DNA of 64,000 nucleotides. Origin: an uncultured Collinsella sp. (lineage in GTDB: Bacteria > Actinomycetota > Coriobacteriia > Coriobacteriales > Coriobacteriaceae). Position 1 is the first letter of the stretch; each line of letters begins with the position of its first letter. The notes beneath the pieces are model-generated. The model was not told the origin of the DNA, made no database searches, and worked only from the letters and a program-made list of their open reading frames with translations. Both the position numbers and the translations under genes were made by a program. The stretch covers positions 248,001 through 312,000 of the forward strand of contig CAKUHA010000002.1 in the NCBI GenBank assembly GCA_934655755.1, in the 5' to 3' direction. Of the stretch, positions 59,936 to 64,000 are shown in pieces.

Positions 59936-61465
59936 CTAGTCCAGCTTGGTGCCCGGTACTTGCGGCGCCTCTATAAGCCGCGCTTTGAGCTCGTTCAAAA
60001 TGGAAACGGGCTGACGGTCGACGCCGTCCAGATGGAGCGTGGCCACGCGAATGGGTGGCTGATATTCAAGCGAGCCGATGAGCACGGGAGAACCCAGGAA
60101 CCGTTCGATTTCGTCTGCGATCGCGTCGGTCTCTTCGGGATCAAAGTCGTCGAAAAGCGCCACGAATGTCGGCCCCGTTGAGCGGAACAGGCGGCCCTTG
60201 CCGCGTGAGCATTCCATAAGGCAGGCGGCGCTTTCGGCGAGCACGCGGTCGCCTGCATCGAATCCAAAGCGGGCATTGACCTCGGCGATATCGTCGACCT
60301 TAATGGCAATAAAGCCTGCCTCGCGCGCCACGCGACGCATTTCGCCAATGGCGTTGACCAGGGCATGGACATCGCCCAGGCCCGTTACCGAGTCGGTCGT
60401 ATCAGCTAGGCTTCGGTTGACGATAATGCCCACATACATGCTGGGCTCGGTATCGGTGCCGTCCAAGCGGTAGCCCGTGCAGTCGCACAGCACGTATTTT
60501 CCGGTGGCATCCATTACGCGATACTGCATGTAGTGGAAGTGCCATGTGCTGTTTATCACCATGTCGAGCTCGGCGCGTACGTTGTCGCGGTCCTCGGGAT
60601 GAACGCGGGCGAGCCACATGTCGAGTGAGTTAAAAGGGTGCTGGGAGGGCAGGTCAAAATCGCGCACGGCGTTAACCGACCATTGCGATTCTCCAGTATC
60701 GAGGTTAAGGATGAACGGATAACGCGTCTCGGAGCTCATGGAGATCGCTTGGAACACCCGGTCGTTGCAGGGAAGCTGATTGACGATTGGGCGTTGCGGC
60801 GCGTCATCGTCTTTCGGTTGTTGCACACGATGCATAAGCTTATAGCGATACATCTTGCGATCGGCATCCATCGTCATCTGGCGACGCGTGTCGCCGGCAA
60901 GTGGATCGACGCGCGAGCAGCCAAAGCTAAAGCTGCCGATCATGGGCGCCTTGCCACCTGAGCTCGCCTCGATCAGTCCGGTACGTACCTGCTCCAAGCG
61001 CTGCTCGAGTTCAGTCTCGTTTGCGGAGAGCGAGATGAGCACAAACTCGTCTCCACCGATACGGAACAGCATCTCATCGTGCTCCATGGTTTCGGAGAGC
61101 GTGCGGCAGATGCTCAGAATATAGCGATTGCCTTCGGCGTGGCCAAACCTATCATTGCAATGCTTGAGATGGTCGATGTCAATATAGGCGCAGGTGAAGG
61201 GGTCGCCTTTGCGCCAGAGCTGCTCGACGTGACGGTCGAGTCCGCCGCGGTTGCCCAAGTTGGTGAGCGGATCGATATAGGCGTTGCACTCAAGCAGCTG
61301 GCGCTCTTGTTGCAGGATGGCATGCGTCTTTTGCAGTTGCTCACCAACGGCGCGTAGCTCAGCAGGCAGCGCGGAAACATCGAGTTCGGCGGTCGAGACA
61401 CCATTCGCAAGTCGCTGAAGATAGGCAATAATCGATTGCTCGCCCAAGCGGTATGACTCGTTCAT
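59936..61465 (-). CDS. Diguanylate cyclase, GGDEF-PAS-degenerate GGDEF
   Basis: A 509-residue cytoplasmic protein. Residues about 60-215 are a GGDEF domain with an intact GGDEF motif (137-141) and DPLTNLGNRGG; no RxxD inhibitory site precedes it. Residues about 245-345 look like a PAS domain (NLDTGESQWSVNAVRDFDLP). Residues about 355-495 are a second GGDEF fold whose motif is lost (RSTGPTF). It probably makes c-di-GMP from the first domain. ATG 61465 follows AGGAGGT by 8 bases. The next gene upstream on the same strand shares this order. Confidence 0.88.
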   Translation of the reverse strand: MNESYRLGEQSIIAYLQRLANGVSTAELDVSALPAELRAVGEQLQKTHAILQQERQLLECNAYIDPLTNLGNRGGLDRHVEQLWRKGDPFTCAYIDIDHLKHCNDRFGHAEGNRYILSICRTLSETMEHDEMLFRIGGDEFVLISLSANETELEQRLEQVRTGLIEASSGGKAPMIGSFSFGCSRVDPLAGDTRRQMTMDADRKMYRYKLMHRVQQPKDDDAPQRPIVNQLPCNDRVFQAISMSSETRYPFILNLDTGESQWSVNAVRDFDLPSQHPFNSLDMWLARVHPEDRDNVRAELDMVINSTWHFHYMQYRVMDATGKYVLCDCTGYRLDGTDTEPSMYVGIIVNRSLADTTDSVTGLGDVHALVNAIGEMRRVAREAGFIAIKVDDIAEVNARFGFDAGDRVLAESAACLMECSRGKGRLFRSTGPTFVALFDDFDPEETDAIADEIERFLGSPVLIGSLEYQPPIRVATLHLDGVDRQPVSILNELKARLIEAPQVPGTKLD

Positions 61466-61592
61466 GATGAATAACCTCCTTGGGCAGAACAACGGTTTGT
61501 ATCATATCCCCAATTCGGTTTGAATTGGGGATATAAGTTAGCTAATGGAGACAAATGCCCCCTTCGGCGGTGGCGTTTTGCGCGCGAGCGTA

Positions 61593-64000
61593 TCAGTTGT
61601 TATTGTCACCATCGAGCAATGCCTCAAAATCATTCGCCGGCATGGGGCGGTAGTAGAGGAAGCCCTGAGCGTAGCGGGCGCCCATCTGTCGTAGCATGTT
61701 CGCCTGCTCATTTGTCTCGACGCCTTCGACCACGACGGGCAGATGGAGCGACTGCGCCATATCGAGCATTGATGTAATGATTTGCGCGCTGCGGCCTTGA
61801 TCTCCGTCGGCGGGAACAAACGTGCGGTCAAGCTTGATGACGTCGACGTTGACGTTCTTGAGCATCGCGAGCGTGGACTGGCCGGTGCCAAAGTCGTCCA
61901 TATAGGTTGAGAAGCCGCGGGTGTGCAGGTCGGCAGTCAGTTTATCCACGGCCTCGGATTCTCCCGTATAGGCTGTCTCGGTGATCTCGATGCGCATAAG
62001 TTCGGGCGGTAGGTTGTATTGGGCGGCAAGTGCTCCCATATGTTCGGCAACGTCGCAGGCAAGGATATCCACGCGCGACACATTGAGCGAGATCGGAACC
62101 ACGCGAAGCCCCCGGTCGATGCGCTCGCGCAGCCACGAGGCGACGCCCTGCCAAATGTACTTGTCGAGCGTCACTACAAAGCCGCTTTCCTCGAGTGCGG
62201 GGATAAACGTTACAGGCGAAATGAGGGAACCGTCCTTGCCAATCCAGCGCGTGAGCGCCTCGGCGCCAACGATCTCGCCAGTTTCCATGTCGACTTGGGG
62301 CTGCAGGTAGTAGGTAATGCGGCCGTTTGAGAACGCATACTGGAATTCAGTCAGCGTGCGGTGGAACGCGGTTTCGCGCTCGTACTCCTCGGGGCGGAAA
62401 ATGGCGACGCGCTCCTTAAAGTCGTTTTTTGCGCGCCGATTGGTAAACATGGCCTTGGCCTGCGCGTCGATGGTGATTTCCTCGTTGGGGTCGATGGGGC
62501 AAACGCCCATGGACGGCCAGAAACCCACGCCGTCATCATGCTTGGCCACGGCGGCGCGAACGCGGTTATAGATTTGATGGACGGTGTCGTGCTCAAAGGG
62601 GATGAGAATGCAAAAGTCGTCTTGGCCCCAGTATCCTGCGACGCCCATCTCGGCATTCTCGATGTCTTTGAGGACCGTGCCCACATCGGCGAGCACGCGG
62701 TCGCCCTCGGCCTGTCCGTGCCATTCGTTAAACAGTCGCATATGACCCATGTCGACGGTGGCGATACACCAAGCGCCGTCGCGCCCTGTCCTCAGAAATG
62801 CGTTGGCGCGCCGCATAAACTCGCTGGGTCGATAGAGGCCCGTGAGCGTATCGATGCGTTCGGCGACGGCGCTTTTACGCTCAATCTCGGGTATGGGGAG
62901 GCTGTCGTTGGGGGCAAGCCCGCCGGCGGCGCGAAGACGACGGTCGAGTTCGCCTAAAACAGCGGTCGCTTGATTGATTAAGCGCTCGTAAAAGGCCGGG
63001 ACGACAAGACAGACGGGGGTAATGGTGTCGTTCGCGATTCGAACAGGAGCGAAAACGGCCTCTTTAAGATGATGGGTCAGTTGCTCGAATGCCTCGTGGT
63101 CCAGATCGTTGCTGAGCACGACGAACTGGGCGTTTCGCGAGCGGAAGACGCGACTTCTGCCGCGGGTGATCGATAACATGCGGCCTGCGTATTCGGCGAG
63201 CATGTTGTCGACAGCCTCGGCCCCGTAGAGCTCGTTGAACTTTGCCGTGCCACAAACGCGGACCGCTATAAGCCCCGTCTCGCAACGGTCGCGACGGCAG
63301 GCATCGATAGCGTTGATCAGCATACGCTGCGTTCCGAGGCCCGTGGCGGCGTCGACGGTCTCGGCGAGTGAGTGGTTAACAAGTTCGCCGACATAGAGCG
63401 AGGGGGTATTTCCGTCGCCGTCGATGCGAAACCCGCGAGCGCGGCAGAGGACGTAGTCGCCCGCGGCATTGCGCATGCGGTACTGCATGACGCGGCGGTG
63501 TTTGGAGCCATTATAGATTTGGTCGATGTCGTTGATGTAGGCCTCGAGGTCATCGGGGTGGACGCGCGTTTTCCAGTAATCGTGGCAGTTGTCTACATGC
63601 TCAGAAGGAAGACCGAGATCGCGCAGGGCGCCTTGTGACCAAAGGGTGCGATGTTTGTCCAAGTTCTCGATAAAGCAATAACGGCCTTCGTTGAGCATCG
63701 AAAAGGCGTCAAAAACGCGATCGCTTATTTCGAAGTCGTCGGTGTGGACTTGCGCGATATTGCGTCGATCAAGATGCATGGCATGGCGTAGCTTGTAGTC
63801 GTACATGCGATGGTCGGCATCGAGTGTCATGCGATTGGAGACTTCACCCAGGGCGGGGTCGGCGTGCGACACTCCGTAGCTAAACGAGTGAGGCATCTCG
63901 GAATCGTTGTTTTTGAGTAGGACCGTTCGGCAGTGTTCCAGGCGCTCGGCGAGGTCGTCCTCGGTCGCAATCGTAGACAGGATGGCAAACTCGTCGCCGC
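61593..64000 (-). CDS. GGDEF-PAS-GGDEF-GGDEF-EAL protein (5' end outside window)
   Basis: At least 801 residues are visible; the frame stays open to the window edge, where it begins GDEF, so the first GGDEF domain is cut. Then come a PAS-like domain, a degenerate GGDEF (RSRNAQFVV), a second GGDEF with motif GQDDF (LTGLYRPSEFMRR, then VAGYWGQDDFCIL), and an EAL domain. The EAL catalytic set is intact: EALTRW, SLNVSR, EITET, DDFGTGQS, KLDRTF, VVEGVET. It likely hydrolyses c-di-GMP. The front half repeats the domain order of the 59936 gene, so the two probably arose by duplication. Confidence 0.9.
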   Translation of the reverse strand, partial: GDEFAILSTIATEDDLAERLEHCRTVLLKNNDSEMPHSFSYGVSHADPALGEVSNRMTLDADHRMYDYKLRHAMHLDRRNIAQVHTDDFEISDRVFDAFSMLNEGRYCFIENLDKHRTLWSQGALRDLGLPSEHVDNCHDYWKTRVHPDDLEAYINDIDQIYNGSKHRRVMQYRMRNAAGDYVLCRARGFRIDGDGNTPSLYVGELVNHSLAETVDAATGLGTQRMLINAIDACRRDRCETGLIAVRVCGTAKFNELYGAEAVDNMLAEYAGRMLSITRGRSRVFRSRNAQFVVLSNDLDHEAFEQLTHHLKEAVFAPVRIANDTITPVCLVVPAFYERLINQATAVLGELDRRLRAAGGLAPNDSLPIPEIERKSAVAERIDTLTGLYRPSEFMRRANAFLRTGRDGAWCIATVDMGHMRLFNEWHGQAEGDRVLADVGTVLKDIENAEMGVAGYWGQDDFCILIPFEHDTVHQIYNRVRAAVAKHDDGVGFWPSMGVCPIDPNEEITIDAQAKAMFTNRRAKNDFKERVAIFRPEEYERETAFHRTLTEFQYAFSNGRITYYLQPQVDMETGEIVGAEALTRWIGKDGSLISPVTFIPALEESGFVVTLDKYIWQGVASWLRERIDRGLRVVPISLNVSRVDILACDVAEHMGALAAQYNLPPELMRIEITETAYTGESEAVDKLTADLHTRGFSTYMDDFGTGQSTLAMLKNVNVDVIKLDRTFVPADGDQGRSAQIITSMLDMAQSLHLPVVVEGVETNEQANMLRQMGARYAQGFLYYRPMPANDFEALLDGDNNN

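Overview
The window looks like ordinary chromosome of a high-GC gut actinobacterium of class Coriobacteriia, most like Collinsella. The grounds are the codon usage (heavy use of gcc, ctg, gag), purine-rich AGGAG ribosome sites with many TACAAT-like -10 boxes, an LAXTG-type sorting signal, and the dispersed GGGAC-core palindromes. The genus is inference, not a search result. No rRNA, tRNA, CRISPR array, prophage or complete insertion sequence was recognised.

Layout. 1-7.7 kb: a lipoprotein, an XRE regulator with a membrane partner, a 1455-residue wall-anchored surface protein and a LuxR regulator. 8-10.9 kb: a GMP synthase ATP-pyrophosphatase subunit without a glutaminase domain, then a two-component system. 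11-13 kb: a three-gene thiol and electron-transfer cluster (48-residue CXXC protein, membrane 4Fe-4S protein, TlpA-like lipoprotein). 13.2-18.9 kb: a fused ABC exporter, an unknown membrane protein and a tRNA-dihydrouridine synthase. 18.9-23.1 kb is the most interesting part: a SirTM-type sirtuin with a zinc macrodomain and an HxlR regulator on the minus strand, divergent from a probable RiPP locus. That locus has a 77-residue precursor with six C-X3-D motifs, a flavin/4Fe-4S protein and a radical SAM/SPASM maturase. 23.15-24.36 kb is an AT-richer, repeat-filled stretch holding one ribbon-helix-helix gene.

24.4-36.8 kb: glutaredoxin, an XRE/zinc-ribbon/TipAS regulator, TrmO, a MalY-type C-S lyase, a PNPOx-like protein, an EvgS-like hybrid kinase, an ion channel, a LOG-family protein, a ClC channel, a methyltransferase, and a YtrA/ABC operon. 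37-50.9 kb: RF3, a queuosine-precursor (VUT) transporter behind a possible preQ1 riboswitch, an SDR, Ung, an EamA transporter with a divergent LysR, a MATE pump, RlmA, RsmJ, a GNAT enzyme, MscL with a zinc-ribbon tail, and a TetM-like ribosomal-protection GTPase. 51-55.8 kb: a UvrA2-like protein between two paralogous AAA ATPases. 55.9-64 kb: TrmL, a CobW GTPase, an ArsC-like protein behind a structured RNA candidate, a flavodoxin-family protein, a transposase remnant, and two GGDEF proteins, the second ending in EAL and cut by the window edge.

Most genes stand alone or in two- to three-gene units. Clear co-operating sets are: HK/RR (9.1-10.9 kb), CXXC/4Fe-4S/TlpA, sirtuin/macrodomain, precursor/PNPOx/radical SAM, YtrA/ATPase/permease, and the c-di-GMP pair. 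All functions come from reading motifs by eye. No homology search or folding program was run.
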